Positions 9,480 through 18,029 of a stretch of DNA of 64,000 nt are shown here, in pieces. The stretch is from Rhodospirillaceae bacterium (GTDB lineage Bacteria; Pseudomonadota; Alphaproteobacteria; Rhodospirillales; UBA2165): NCBI GenBank assembly GCA_947467145.1, contig CANIGJ010000015.1:1-64000 (forward strand), given 5' to 3'. The notes under the pieces are model-generated. The model was given only the letters and a program-made list of their open reading frames with translations, was not told the origin of the DNA and did not search any database. Each line of letters begins with the position of its first letter. Positions within the stretch are counted from its first letter, which is position 1. The translations under genes and the position numbers were made by a program.

Positions 9480-10445
9480 ATGGCCTTCTGGAATGATCGT
9501 CACACGCGCGGCGTCCTGTATCAGGTCGCCGCGCTTGGTGGCGTCATCCTGGTCGGCGGCATCCTCGTGTCGAACACGATGGATAATCTCGCGCGCCAGA
9601 ACATCGCAACGGGTTTCCGGTTTCTGACGCGCGAAGCCGGCTTCGGCATCAGCGAGCATCTGGTCGATTATTCGCCCGCCGATACCTATCTGCGGGCGTT
9701 GTATGTCGGCCTGCTCAACACCCTGCGCATCGCACTCTCGGGCATCGCATTGGCGACCTTGCTTGGCATCGTCGTCGGTTTCGCGCGGCTCTCGTCGAAC
9801 TGGCTCGTCGCGCGCCTGGCTTCGGTCTATGTCGAGGTCACGCGCAACGTGCCGGTGCTGCTGCATCTGTTCTTCTGGTACGCCGTCGTCACGCAGGCCT
9901 TCCCCTCGCCGGGGGCCGCACTCGAACCTATCACGGGTTTCTTCCTGTCGAACCGTGGCGTCGCTATTTCATGGCCGGGTCTTGGCGTGCCGACGCTCGA
10001 CGGCTTCAACTTCCGTGGCGGCGCGGTGCTGAGCCCGGAACTCTCTGCCCTGCTGATCGGGATTGCGATCTATACGTCGGGCTTCATCGCCGAAACCGTG
10101 CGTGGCGGCATTCTGTCGGTGCCGAAAGGTCAGCTTGAGGCCGCGCGTTCGATGGGCCTGACCGGTTGGCAGGTGCTGCGTTTCGTGACCATGCCGCTGG
10201 CGTTGCGCGCGATCGTGCCGGGCACCACCAATCAATATCTGAACCTCGCCAAGAATTCGGCGTTGGCCGTCGCCATCGGCTATCCGGATTTCGTTTCGGT
10301 CGCCAATACGACGATCAACCAGACCGGTCAGGCGATCGAAGGTGTGGCCATGATCATGGCGGCGTATCTCACCTTGTCGCTGCTCATCTCGGCCTTCATG
10401 AATTGGTACAACAGGCATGTCGCGCTGATCGGAGAACGTTCGTGA
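9480..10445 (+). CDS. aapQ: General L-amino acid ABC transporter permease AapQ
   Basis: This is the inner-membrane permease half of the Aap amino-acid importer. The protein opens with a transmembrane helix (VAALGGVILVGGILV), then a periplasmic stretch, then the permease core with ALYVGLLNTLRIALSGI and VTRNVPVLLHLFFWY. The ATPase-coupling EAA loop is seen near residue 220 as EAARSMGLTGWQVLRFVTMPLALR. At 321 residues it is shorter than AapQ proteins of about 400 residues. It starts 37 bases after aapJ and its stop overlaps the start of aapM by four bases, indicating translational coupling. Confidence 0.92.
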   Translation: MAFWNDRHTRGVLYQVAALGGVILVGGILVSNTMDNLARQNIATGFRFLTREAGFGISEHLVDYSPADTYLRALYVGLLNTLRIALSGIALATLLGIVVGFARLSSNWLVARLASVYVEVTRNVPVLLHLFFWYAVVTQAFPSPGAALEPITGFFLSNRGVAISWPGLGVPTLDGFNFRGGAVLSPELSALLIGIAIYTSGFIAETVRGGILSVPKGQLEAARSMGLTGWQVLRFVTMPLALRAIVPGTTNQYLNLAKNSALAVAIGYPDFVSVANTTINQTGQAIEGVAMIMAAYLTLSLLISAFMNWYNRHVALIGERS

Positions 10446-11503
10446 CCGCGCGTTTCCTGAAAGAAGGCACGATCCTCTACGGCCTGTTCGGCACTTGGTA
10501 CAATGCGCTGCTGACCCTGCTGTCGCTCTGGATTATCGTCGAGTGGGTGCCGCCGCTTTTGGATTGGGGCATCTTCTCGGCCAAGACTGCGCCGGATCCG
10601 GCGGCCTGCCGTGCGACCTTCGGGGCTTGCTGGGGCTTCATCCATGAGAAGTATCGTCTGATCCTGTTCGGGGGTTATCCGTTTGAACATCAGTGGCGCC
10701 CGCTGCTCACTTCGATCATCTTCGTCGTGCTGCTGGTGACGAGTTGCAACAAGCGCTTCTGGCAGCCGTCCTTGGCGGCGGCCTGGGTGCTGGCCTTGAT
10801 TACGATGTTCGTGTTGATGCACGGCGGCGTGCTTGGTCTGCCGGTGGTCGAGTCATCACGCTGGGGCGGTTTGCCGCTGACCTTGATCCTGGCGGTGTTC
10901 GGTCTGGGCATTGCCTTTCCCTTCGCCGTCGTCCTCGCGCTTGGGCGGCGCTCCAAGCTGCCGGTCATCCGCGCCATCTGCATCACCTTCATCGAAGTGG
11001 TGCGCGGCGTGCCGCTGATCAGCCTGTTGTTCATGGCCTCGGTGATGGTGCCGCTGTTCCTGCCTGAAGGCATCACCGTCGATAAGCTGATCCGTGCCGA
11101 GGTCGGCATCATTATCTTCGCCGCCGCCTATTCGGCCGAAAGTGTGCGCGGTGGCCTGCAAGCGCTCAATCGCGGGCAGGAAGAAGCCGCCGACGCGCTC
11201 GGGCTTTCCTACTTCGACAAGACGTGGCGGATCGTGCTGCCGCAGGCGCTGCGCATCGCGATCCCGTCGATCACCAACAACTTCATCTCGACCTTCAAGG
11301 ATACCTCCCTGGTCGTCGTGATCGGCATGTTCGATCTGTTGGGCGCGTTGAAGGCGAGTCTGAACGATGCGCAATGGCGCACCTTCTACGTCGAAGGCTA
11401 CCTGTTCGTGGCGGCGATCTATTTTGTGTTCTGTATCGGCATGTCGAAGTACGCCCAGTACCTCGAAAACGATATCGGCCGAACGACCGCTAAACCCAGC
11501 TAA
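10442..11503 (+). CDS. aapM: General L-amino acid ABC transporter permease AapM
   Basis: This is the second permease subunit of the Aap importer, 353 residues. It starts at a GTG within GTGA, overlapping the aapQ stop. Several N-terminal hydrophobic helices precede the binding-protein-dependent permease core, which has VVRGVPLISLLFMASVMVP and an EAA loop EAADALGLSYFDKTWRIVLPQ (split here by its central Gly-Leu). The expected fourth gene, the ATPase aapP, does not follow. The next gene is on the opposite strand nine bases away. The energising subunit must be encoded elsewhere or shared with another transporter. Confidence 0.92.
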   Translation: MTARFLKEGTILYGLFGTWYNALLTLLSLWIIVEWVPPLLDWGIFSAKTAPDPAACRATFGACWGFIHEKYRLILFGGYPFEHQWRPLLTSIIFVVLLVTSCNKRFWQPSLAAAWVLALITMFVLMHGGVLGLPVVESSRWGGLPLTLILAVFGLGIAFPFAVVLALGRRSKLPVIRAICITFIEVVRGVPLISLLFMASVMVPLFLPEGITVDKLIRAEVGIIIFAAAYSAESVRGGLQALNRGQEEAADALGLSYFDKTWRIVLPQALRIAIPSITNNFISTFKDTSLVVVIGMFDLLGALKASLNDAQWRTFYVEGYLFVAAIYFVFCIGMSKYAQYLENDIGRTTAKPS

Positions 11504-11511
11504 GGTTCAGC

Positions 11512-11943
11512 TTACTCGCACCAAATCCCGTTACCGACCGGACGACACCCCGACGAGCTGGAGCGCCGGATCGGCGCCTGTGTCGGCGTATAGATCGGGC
11601 TGACCGTGCCGCCCCCGCCATACGCCGGAACCGCGTAGCCCGGGCTGGTCGAATAATAGCTGGGCGCCGGTGCGGCGGCATAATAGGTCGGCGGAGTGCG
11701 CCCGTAATAAGCCGCGTCCGCGCGATCGAGGGAGCCGCCGATGTCGTTGCCGACGACGGCGCCGGCCAGCGCACCGACCGCTGTCGCCGCCAAGGCGCCG
11801 GCACCGCCGCCGAACTGCGCGCCGGCTAGGCCGCCCAGGGCCGCGCCCGCCGCGGTGCCGACCGGCTGCTTATAGCCGCCGCCCGGCCCTTGCGAGCACG
11901 CCGCCAGGGTCAAACAGGTCACCGCAACCATCAGCGCCTTCAT
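11512..11943 (-). CDS. Glycine-zipper lipoprotein
   Basis: This is a 143-residue lipoprotein precursor. A short signal peptide ends in the lipobox LAAC (residues 17-20, cysteine about 20). It is followed by a Gly/Ala-rich segment (about 28-75: VGTAAGAALGGLAGAQFGGG and ALAGAVVGNDIGG) typical of the glycine-zipper 2TM family (17-kDa antigen/SlyB-like), which inserts in or lies against the outer membrane. The C-terminal half is rich in Tyr, Pro and Ser and of low complexity. A good AAGGAGAG motif precedes the ATG. It is the last gene of a minus-strand run of envelope genes that begins with the LpoB-like gene at 15729. Confidence 0.82.
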   Translation of the reverse strand: MKALMVAVTCLTLAACSQGPGGGYKQPVGTAAGAALGGLAGAQFGGGAGALAATAVGALAGAVVGNDIGGSLDRADAAYYGRTPPTYYAAAPAPSYYSTSPGYAVPAYGGGGTVSPIYTPTQAPIRRSSSSGCRPVGNGIWCE

Positions 11944-11985
11944 GGAACTCTCCTTAGGAACCAGTCAGATAGTATCCTTGGGATA

Positions 11986-12960
11986 CTAACGCCACTGCCC
12001 CATCAAACTATCCATCACATTATAGGCTAAATTTTGCGCCACGGCATCGAGCTTCGGCGGCTTGCGGGTCGCCTTGAAGCCCTGGCTGGTGGCGCGGTAG
12101 CGTTCCGGGCCGCCGGAATTGGGGCCGAACGTCTCGTCGTCGTCATCGTCGTCCGGCAAAATGAAGCCCTGATTAGTGGCGATTGCCGCCGGTTTCTCGT
12201 TCCATTCCTTCAGGCCGCGGCTGTTGACGTAACCCAGGATCCGCCCGGTTTTGGTTTCAAGCACGCGCGCGCGAAGTTCGTAGCCCGAGCGCGATTGCTG
12301 GGTATTGCCGGCCAGGACCTCGATCAGGATGTCGGCCATCCCCGAAATCGCCTTGGTCTCGATGGCTTTACCGTTCATGCCGCCGGCATTAACGCCAGTC
12401 AGGCGCACGATCGCGGCGCGGTCGACGACATAGGCGCCGGCCTTGAGGAACGGGCCCAGGAAACCGTCCTGGAATTGCCAATCGCGGGTTTCGGAGAATT
12501 GCGCGCGCTGATCGGCATTGGTGCGTTGTTGCTGCTCGATGGTGGTCTGGCTGTTGCTCTGACCGTTGAGATTGAGATTGTTCGAGCCGAAATTGCCGCT
12601 GACCGAGCCCTGCCCGTTCTGCGAAATCACGGTGCGCGACGAGCCGTACCATTCATCCAAGGTGTCGGTCAGTTCGCGGTTCCAGAATATCGCGATCTTG
12701 GGGCTTTTCGCCTTTTTGTAGCTGGCGGCGAAATCGCGCACCACCTGCTCGCGCGCAGCGAAGGCGTTTTCGCGCTGAACCGGGCTCGACGGGAACGGCG
12801 TGATCGTGCTGCCGGCTTGGGGCGCTGCCTGCGGCACCTGATATTGCGGCGGCGGCTCGTAGGCCGGGACCGCCCCACCGATCGTCTGCGCGCCGGCCAG
12901 CGCGGGGGCGAGACACAACGAGGCTGCGAACAGTCCGCTAAGATGTGGGCGCGTGATCAT
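11986..12960 (-). CDS. Secreted protein of unknown function, possibly CsgG/LpoB-like
   Basis: This is a 324-residue protein with a Sec signal peptide (LFAASLCLAPALAGAQ, cleavage after AGA) and no lipobox. A proline-rich linker (about 30-60) leads to a globular region. The segment KSPKIAIFWNREL resembles the first strand of CsgG/LpoB-type periplasmic domains; this is a weak similarity judged by eye. An Asn/Gln/Ser-rich loop lies near residues 125-150 and a run of six aspartates near residue 275. It overlaps the YcfL-like gene upstream by four bases (ATGA), so the two are translationally coupled. Its place between LpoB-, COG3014- and YcfL-like genes suggests an envelope role. I cannot assign a function. 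Confidence 0.7.
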   Translation of the reverse strand: MITRPHLSGLFAASLCLAPALAGAQTIGGAVPAYEPPPQYQVPQAAPQAGSTITPFPSSPVQRENAFAAREQVVRDFAASYKKAKSPKIAIFWNRELTDTLDEWYGSSRTVISQNGQGSVSGNFGSNNLNLNGQSNSQTTIEQQQRTNADQRAQFSETRDWQFQDGFLGPFLKAGAYVVDRAAIVRLTGVNAGGMNGKAIETKAISGMADILIEVLAGNTQQSRSGYELRARVLETKTGRILGYVNSRGLKEWNEKPAAIATNQGFILPDDDDDDETFGPNSGGPERYRATSQGFKATRKPPKLDAVAQNLAYNVMDSLMGQWR

Positions 12961-13442
12961 TTGGTTTCTCTCAGTTCAACCATGTAAAACGCGGCGCTCT
13001 GGGTGCCGATGGATTGCGTTTGGTAGGTGTTGGATGTGCGCGCCGGCAGATTGAAGCGCTTCCAGGCGCTGATCGGTTCCGACGGCGCCTGCCCGGCATC
13101 GTAGAACTGGGTCCGTGCTTCGGCGTTCAACGGGAAGTCCGTGCAATTGATGATCTGGGCATAGACCTCGACGGTGCCGGTCGGCGTGCGGCGCGCGTTT
13201 ACGGTGCGCACGTAGAGTTTATTGATGACGCTGTAGTCCGTGATGCTGACCGAATTCAGCGGCATTTCGAGTAGCGGCGATTCACCGCCCTGGACGCGCG
13301 ACGGCGCGGCCGCCAATTGCCGTTGGGCGGCGATGGCGCTCATGTTGCAGATGCCGGCCGGTTCTTGAACCTGGGAGCAGCCGCTCAAGACAGCCACACC
13401 GCCGGCGAGAAGAAGCGTCGATGCGAGGATGGAATATTTCAT
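12957..13442 (-). CDS. YcfL-like (DUF1425) lipoprotein
   Basis: This is a 161-residue lipoprotein precursor with lipobox LSGC (cysteine about residue 22). The C-terminal half has the pattern of the YcfL/DUF1425 fold: KLYVRTVNARRTPTGTVEVY, then an NCTDFPLNAEARTQFYD segment, a conserved Trp (SAWKRFNLP), and a closing strand AAFYMVELRE. YcfL-type proteins are encoded beside LpoB in enterobacteria, and the same pairing occurs here. The molecular role of YcfL is not established. It lies 12 bases after the COG3014-like gene and overlaps the next gene, consistent with one operon. Confidence 0.75.
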   Translation of the reverse strand: MKYSILASTLLLAGGVAVLSGCSQVQEPAGICNMSAIAAQRQLAAAPSRVQGGESPLLEMPLNSVSITDYSVINKLYVRTVNARRTPTGTVEVYAQIINCTDFPLNAEARTQFYDAGQAPSEPISAWKRFNLPARTSNTYQTQSIGTQSAAFYMVELRETK

Positions 13443-13454
13443 TGTTGTTCTTCC

Positions 13455-15026
13455 TTATTCGGCGGGTTTGATGGCGGTTGTAGGTTCGGCCGCAGCCGCG
13501 GTTTTGGGTGCGAACAGGTTCATGAACCCGCTCTTCAGCTTGCCCAGTGAATCGTTTTCGGCGGGTGCCGCGCTGGCGCTGACCGGCGCGCCGGCGCCGG
13601 TTTCCATTTTACCGGGCGCTGCGGCCGTTGCTACGGCGGGTTCGGGCGGCAGCGGCGGTATGACGACCGCTTGCAGCATCTGATCGTCGGGCGCGCTGAA
13701 GGGCGCGCGTGGCGTGCCGGGCCGGGCACTTTCCTCGCGGACCCAACCGAAGCCGCATTTGCCGGCGCGCAGGATTTCGACATCCTTGGTCTCGGCGACT
13801 TGATCGCCGCGCAGGAATTCGACCTTAACCGTCTGCACGGTTTCGGGCAGCGTCATGGTTGCGGCATGGACGATCTGCGGCAGATTGTCCCAATAGCGCG
13901 TATCGGCGTTGGGCTCCGCCGCTTCGGCGGCGGCCTTCGCGCCGGCGGCGATCAGCAGCATGATACCGGCCGCGATGGCCGCGTCGCGATCGCCGCTCTG
14001 CAACGCAACGCTCGCCGCGACCGTACCGCCGACCAATGCCACATCGCCGACGACGTTCGCGGTCTCCTTGAACTGCGCTTTGCCGGCGAGAATGCTGTCG
14101 AACGGACGGCCGCCGCGCGTCGAGGCCTGATAGAAGATATCCTCGATCTGCGTCAGCCGGACGGTGTTGTCCGTGCGCTGCACAGTCGCTTCGGCCTTGG
14201 AACCTTTGGGCGCCGGGACGGTCAGATACGACGGATAGCTGACACGCGCGGCATTGGCGCCCAACGAAAAGCTCCCGTTGTTGAATTTCAGATAACGCGG
14301 TTTCTTGGCGTTAGGATCGGTGGCGCTGTATTTACGCGGCGCGCGGCCGGTTTCGGCCAAGATGATGACGTTGTCGCTGTCGGCCGGCTGCGCCACCGTA
14401 GGTTTGAGTTTGCGGAACTCCTCATAATCCATCTTGGCGAGCGAGGAATTGGCGGCGCAGCGCGACGCCCAGCCCTGCATGTAGGCCATGAGTGCGAAGT
14501 CGGCTTGGTTCTGGTCTTCCTCGGCGAGTTGATCCTGCAGCATGCCGTTGAGGAAGCTGGCACGTGCGGTGTCGTATTCGCCCTTATACATATAGAGCAG
14601 GCCGCGATAGAAATAGGCCATCACGCGCTCGTAGGGCTCGCCCTTGAAGTCCTTCACGAGTTCTTTGGTGAAAACGCTGCGCGCCGCTTTCGCCTTTTCG
14701 TTGTCGGCATAGATCGCTTCGATGCGTTGCAGGGCATCTTCGAACAATTCTTCGGATAGATCGTAGCGGCCCATCTCGAACGTCGCCAAACCAAGGCGCA
14801 TTTCATTCAGGACCTTGTTTCGGTTGCCCTGCGCCAGGGTCACGTAGAAATGCTGATGCAAATCTTCGGGCTTGTCGGCCAAATAGGAATGCACGATCTG
14901 CGGCGGCACAGCGGCTTCACGCTCGCCTGTGGTCACACAGCCCGACACGAGCGCTAGCACCGATGCCGACGCCATGAGCCGCAAGACGATGTTGCCAGTT
15001 TGATTGCCAGTTCGATTGAAAGTCAT
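13455..15026 (-). CDS. COG3014-like outer-membrane lipoprotein with TPR-like repeats
   Basis: This is a 523-residue lipoprotein precursor with signal peptide and lipobox VSGC. The N-terminal half (about 60-210) is helical and TPR-like, with GRYDLSEELFEDALQRIEA and EPYERVMAYFYRGLLYMYKG, the pattern of the uncharacterised COG3014 family. A mid-protein domain (about 230-420) carries a hydrophobic Ala/Gly-rich stretch (AAIAAGIMLLIAAGAKAAAEAA). The tail is Ala/Pro-rich and of low complexity. The ATG at 15026 is preferred because it directly precedes the signal peptide and follows a GGTGGGGG motif; the frame is open 48 bases further. Neighbours are LpoB-like upstream and YcfL-like downstream. Confidence 0.75.
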   Translation of the reverse strand: MTFNRTGNQTGNIVLRLMASASVLALVSGCVTTGEREAAVPPQIVHSYLADKPEDLHQHFYVTLAQGNRNKVLNEMRLGLATFEMGRYDLSEELFEDALQRIEAIYADNEKAKAARSVFTKELVKDFKGEPYERVMAYFYRGLLYMYKGEYDTARASFLNGMLQDQLAEEDQNQADFALMAYMQGWASRCAANSSLAKMDYEEFRKLKPTVAQPADSDNVIILAETGRAPRKYSATDPNAKKPRYLKFNNGSFSLGANAARVSYPSYLTVPAPKGSKAEATVQRTDNTVRLTQIEDIFYQASTRGGRPFDSILAGKAQFKETANVVGDVALVGGTVAASVALQSGDRDAAIAAGIMLLIAAGAKAAAEAAEPNADTRYWDNLPQIVHAATMTLPETVQTVKVEFLRGDQVAETKDVEILRAGKCGFGWVREESARPGTPRAPFSAPDDQMLQAVVIPPLPPEPAVATAAAPGKMETGAGAPVSASAAPAENDSLGKLKSGFMNLFAPKTAAAAEPTTAIKPAE

Positions 15027-15096
15027 AGGCGCCCCCACCCCAGTCTTAGTCTTCGACGGACGATGTCCCCACACCGCCCGTCGATCGTCGAAGTCG

Positions 15097-15729
15097 CTAG
15101 CGGTAGATGATGTCGTCCTGTGCGGCCTTCCGCAGGTCGTAATAATTGCTCCAGATGATTTGGCCGTTTTGCAGATTGACCATTTCGAACGTGATCTGAT
15201 GCGTGCGCTCGATCATGCCCGAACGCGGATCGCGCGCGTCGATCGACGTGATGCGACCGCCGAGGCGATAATCGCCGGCCAGTTGGCCTGCAGTCCGGGC
15301 GATCGTGCCGCCGGAGACCACGCCGGCCTGATTCAGGTTCCGCTCGCTCTGGACCATGTCGGCGTATTGGCGGCCGACGAACTGCATGCGACCGCGCGAG
15401 GCGCGATTGAGATCGACGCGGAGCCGATCGGTAATGATGTTCTTGTTGATGCGTGACGAGCTTTCATTCTGGAAATACTCGGCATCGACGATGACGTTCG
15501 GCGATATCGATGCGTTGGCCAAGGCCGGTACGGTCAGCAGATCGCGCATCATCTCGTCGCTCATCGAGCGGATGTCCTGGCCTTCGATGCCGACGCCGCG
15601 CACGACGCCCGACGAACCCGGATCGAGATACTGCGTCGGCGTGCCGGCCGTGTTCTGAACGGTCTGACAGGCGGAAAGTGAAAATGCCGACGCTAGGACG
15701 AGAAGCGGCAGCGCGCGTGCGCGACGCAT
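15097..15729 (-). CDS. LpoB-like penicillin-binding-protein activator lipoprotein
   Basis: This is a 210-residue lipoprotein precursor with lipobox LSAC (cysteine about residue 20). The mature part matches the LpoB/COG3417 family: a GVGIEGQDIRSMSDEMMRDL helix, a strand ISPNVIVDAEYFQN, the INKNIITDRLRVDL helix, and the C-terminal sheet GDYRLGGRITSIDAR followed by QITFEMVNLQNGQIIWSN. In E. coli, LpoB reaches through the peptidoglycan to activate PBP1B. No PBP gene is in the window, so the partner here is unknown. The ATG at 15729 is chosen at the signal peptide. It is the first gene of the lipoprotein cluster. Confidence 0.82.
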   Translation of the reverse strand: MRRARALPLLVLASAFSLSACQTVQNTAGTPTQYLDPGSSGVVRGVGIEGQDIRSMSDEMMRDLLTVPALANASISPNVIVDAEYFQNESSSRINKNIITDRLRVDLNRASRGRMQFVGRQYADMVQSERNLNQAGVVSGGTIARTAGQLAGDYRLGGRITSIDARDPRSGMIERTHQITFEMVNLQNGQIIWSNYYDLRKAAQDDIIYR

Positions 15730-15826
15730 GATAGTGGCCCCCAAAGTTAGAATGTTCCCCGGCGTCAGTATGCTACTTCTCGGTGTTCGGGGCCAGTCGC
15801 TTGGGATCGGGATACGGGTTTTCCCC

Positions 15827-16990
15827 CTACCCCCAGAGCTGCTTGGACGCGAGCGCGGCCCCGTCCGCCAGGGCGCGGAACTTGGCCCAAACCACGCTTT
15901 CATAGACCGAGCTGGAGCGGCCGAAGGTGCCGAAGCCGCAATCGGCCCCGGCTATGACCCGTTCGCGGCCCACGATATTGGCATAATTCCGGATGCGCTG
16001 GGCGACCAGTCGCGGGTGTTCGACGAAATTGCAGGAACTGTCGATAACGCCGGGGATCAGGATCTTATCGTCGGGGATCGTGGCCGCCTGCCAATCCTCC
16101 CATTCATGCTCGTGACGCGGATTGGCACCCTCGAACGAAATCGCCCCCGCTCGCGATTTGAGGACGACATTCATGATCTTGCGTAGCTCGATGTCGTTCT
16201 TGTGCGGGCCGGCATAATTGCCCCAGCACAGATGCAGACGCATCGCCTCGGGCGCGATGTTGCGTGTGGCATGGTTCAAGGCTTCGATATTGCGTTCGGC
16301 GATGCGAACGAAATCCTCATCGCTCTTGCCGGCATGCCGGGTATTGCGCGTCATGGCGATATCGGGCGCATCGATCTGCAGGATGAAGCCGGCCTTGGCG
16401 ATGGCCTCGTATTCCGTCTGCATCGCCAGGCTGAGCGCCTCGAGGTAATCGTCCTCGCGGGCATAATGCCGGTTCGGGATGAAGTTGATCAGTACGCCCG
16501 GCGACGCGGCATTCAAGAAACCCTCGACCGGCCGTGTGGCGGCCGTGGCCGTTTCGAAATGCTTGAGATCGCGCGTCAGCGGCGCTTGATCGTCATAGGC
16601 GACGGGACCGATGCAGCAGGTCGCCGGCATGATGCGGCTGCCGACGGAACGGGTAGTGCGCTCGGCCGCCCAGTCGGGGAATTCGCGATCGTCCAATGAG
16701 ACGGCCGGGGCCGGTGCGTCGTCGGGTGGGACGAGATCGATGCCGCTCAGGCGATGGCGAACGTAATGGGTGTATGACCCCTTGCCGTATTCGCCGTCGC
16801 TGACGATATCGAGCCCGGCCTCGATCTGGCGGCGGACGATGTCGCCCACGGCCTTGCCCGTTTCCTGGATCAGCGTGTTTTCGTCATACGGCTTGCCCGC
16901 AGATTGCGCCTGCAATAAGGGCAGGATGCTCGCCGGACGCGGTAGGCTGCCGACATGGGTCGTCAGAATCCGATCGGTGCTGCGTTTCAT
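15827..16990 (-). CDS. Cobalamin-independent methionine synthase family (MetE C-terminal type) protein
   Basis: This is a 387-residue single TIM barrel related to the catalytic domain of MetE, a zinc enzyme that transfers methyl groups to thiols. Visible features are TTHVGSLPRP at the start, DIVSDGEYGKGSYTHY, the zinc-ligand region HLCWGNY (His and Cys), GAISFEGANPRHEHEW, and the last ligand in AGADCGFGTF. It lacks the MetE N-terminal half, so it is not a complete MetE. Such short paralogues act with other methyl donors or thiols, or in xenobiotic degradation, and the substrate is unknown. The ATG at 16990 follows a GGGAAGG motif. It is transcribed divergently from the glycosyltransferase gene at 17052. 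Confidence 0.85.
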   Translation of the reverse strand: MKRSTDRILTTHVGSLPRPASILPLLQAQSAGKPYDENTLIQETGKAVGDIVRRQIEAGLDIVSDGEYGKGSYTHYVRHRLSGIDLVPPDDAPAPAVSLDDREFPDWAAERTTRSVGSRIMPATCCIGPVAYDDQAPLTRDLKHFETATAATRPVEGFLNAASPGVLINFIPNRHYAREDDYLEALSLAMQTEYEAIAKAGFILQIDAPDIAMTRNTRHAGKSDEDFVRIAERNIEALNHATRNIAPEAMRLHLCWGNYAGPHKNDIELRKIMNVVLKSRAGAISFEGANPRHEHEWEDWQAATIPDDKILIPGVIDSSCNFVEHPRLVAQRIRNYANIVGRERVIAGADCGFGTFGRSSSVYESVVWAKFRALADGAALASKQLWG

Positions 16991-17051
16991 GGCCTTCCCT
17001 ATTCGTTTTATTATTTGGTTTTCGTTAGATGTTTGAACGCTATCATGGCGC

Positions 17052-18029
17052 ATGGCGGAGCCGAACATCCTTTTCGTGTGCGAGAAATGGGCCGAGTGCG
17101 ATCCGACGCACGGTCTATCGAACGCGCATCACAATTTCATCGGCTCGTACCGCGCGACCGGTCTGGGGGCCGCGCAGACGTTCTTTTACGATGAGCATGT
17201 CGTGCAGACCGGCACGCTTTGCGACGAGGCGCTCGTCAATCTGGTGGGTGCCACCCGGCCAGATCTGATTTTCGTCACGCCCGTGCGCGGCACCGACGTC
17301 AATCCCGCCCCCCTCACCTTGGCGTTGCTGCGCAGCGGCAATGGGCCGAAAATCGTCATGCTTAATGGCGATACCTATGACGATGCCGGGGTGCGCTGGA
17401 CCGAAAGCTTCGCCCCGGCGGTCGATGCTGTCGTCGTGCAGGATTGTTATTCCCATTTTCCCGCGCGCGTCGCCGACAGGGCCAAGTACTTGACGGCGTG
17501 GACGCCGCAGGACCCCACTTTGTATTTCGCGTCCGATGACGAACGCCCGATCGATGTCAGCTTCATCGGCAGCATCGCCAATTATCCCGATCGCCAGCGG
17601 GCGTTGGCGGCTTTGGCGGCGGCTGGGATCGATGTCGCGCGCGGCGGCGGTCAGGCCGAGGGCGCGTTGTCGATGGAGGATTACGCCGGCGTACTGCGCA
17701 AATCCAAGATAGTGCTCAATTTCGCCAAGCCCGTCTTCGAATATCCCGTCTTTCAATGCAAAGGCCGCACGATTGAGGCGACCTTGAGTGGCGCACTGCT
17801 GTTCGAGCAGGCCAATCCGGAAACCGCGCACTGGCTGACGCCCGACGTTCACTATGTGGCGTTTACCGATGAGCGCGATCTGGTGACCAAGGTTGCCCAT
17901 TTTCTGCGCGACGATGCGCAGCGCCAGGCCATCGCTCGGGCCGGACGGCTGCATGCTGCGCAGAACCTGTCGGCCGATGTCTATTGGCGGCGGATCTTGT
18001 CGGCAGTTCTGCCGGAGAAGTTGTCGTGA
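17052..18029 (+). CDS. CgeB-like glycosyltransferase
   Basis: This is a 325-residue GT-B type glycosyltransferase resembling CgeB/'glycosyltransferase family 1-like' proteins. It starts with NILFVCEKWAECDP. The central GPKIVMLNGDTYDDAGVRW and VVQDCYSHFPARV segments belong to the N-terminal Rossmann domain. The C-terminal region has VSFIGSIANYPDRQRAL, then NFAKPVFEYPVFQCKGRTIE and GALLFEQANPETAHWL, the donor-binding layout of the family. The substrate is unknown; CgeB-like enzymes modify surface or flagellar glycans in other bacteria. It overlaps the next gene by four bases (GTGA), so the two act as a unit. Confidence 0.8.
   Translation: MAEPNILFVCEKWAECDPTHGLSNAHHNFIGSYRATGLGAAQTFFYDEHVVQTGTLCDEALVNLVGATRPDLIFVTPVRGTDVNPAPLTLALLRSGNGPKIVMLNGDTYDDAGVRWTESFAPAVDAVVVQDCYSHFPARVADRAKYLTAWTPQDPTLYFASDDERPIDVSFIGSIANYPDRQRALAALAAAGIDVARGGGQAEGALSMEDYAGVLRKSKIVLNFAKPVFEYPVFQCKGRTIEATLSGALLFEQANPETAHWLTPDVHYVAFTDERDLVTKVAHFLRDDAQRQAIARAGRLHAAQNLSADVYWRRILSAVLPEKLS

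Noticed and set aside
15827..16990. Complete methionine synthase MetE
   Set aside because: The protein has only the C-terminal zinc barrel at 387 residues, and the N-terminal half of MetE is absent.
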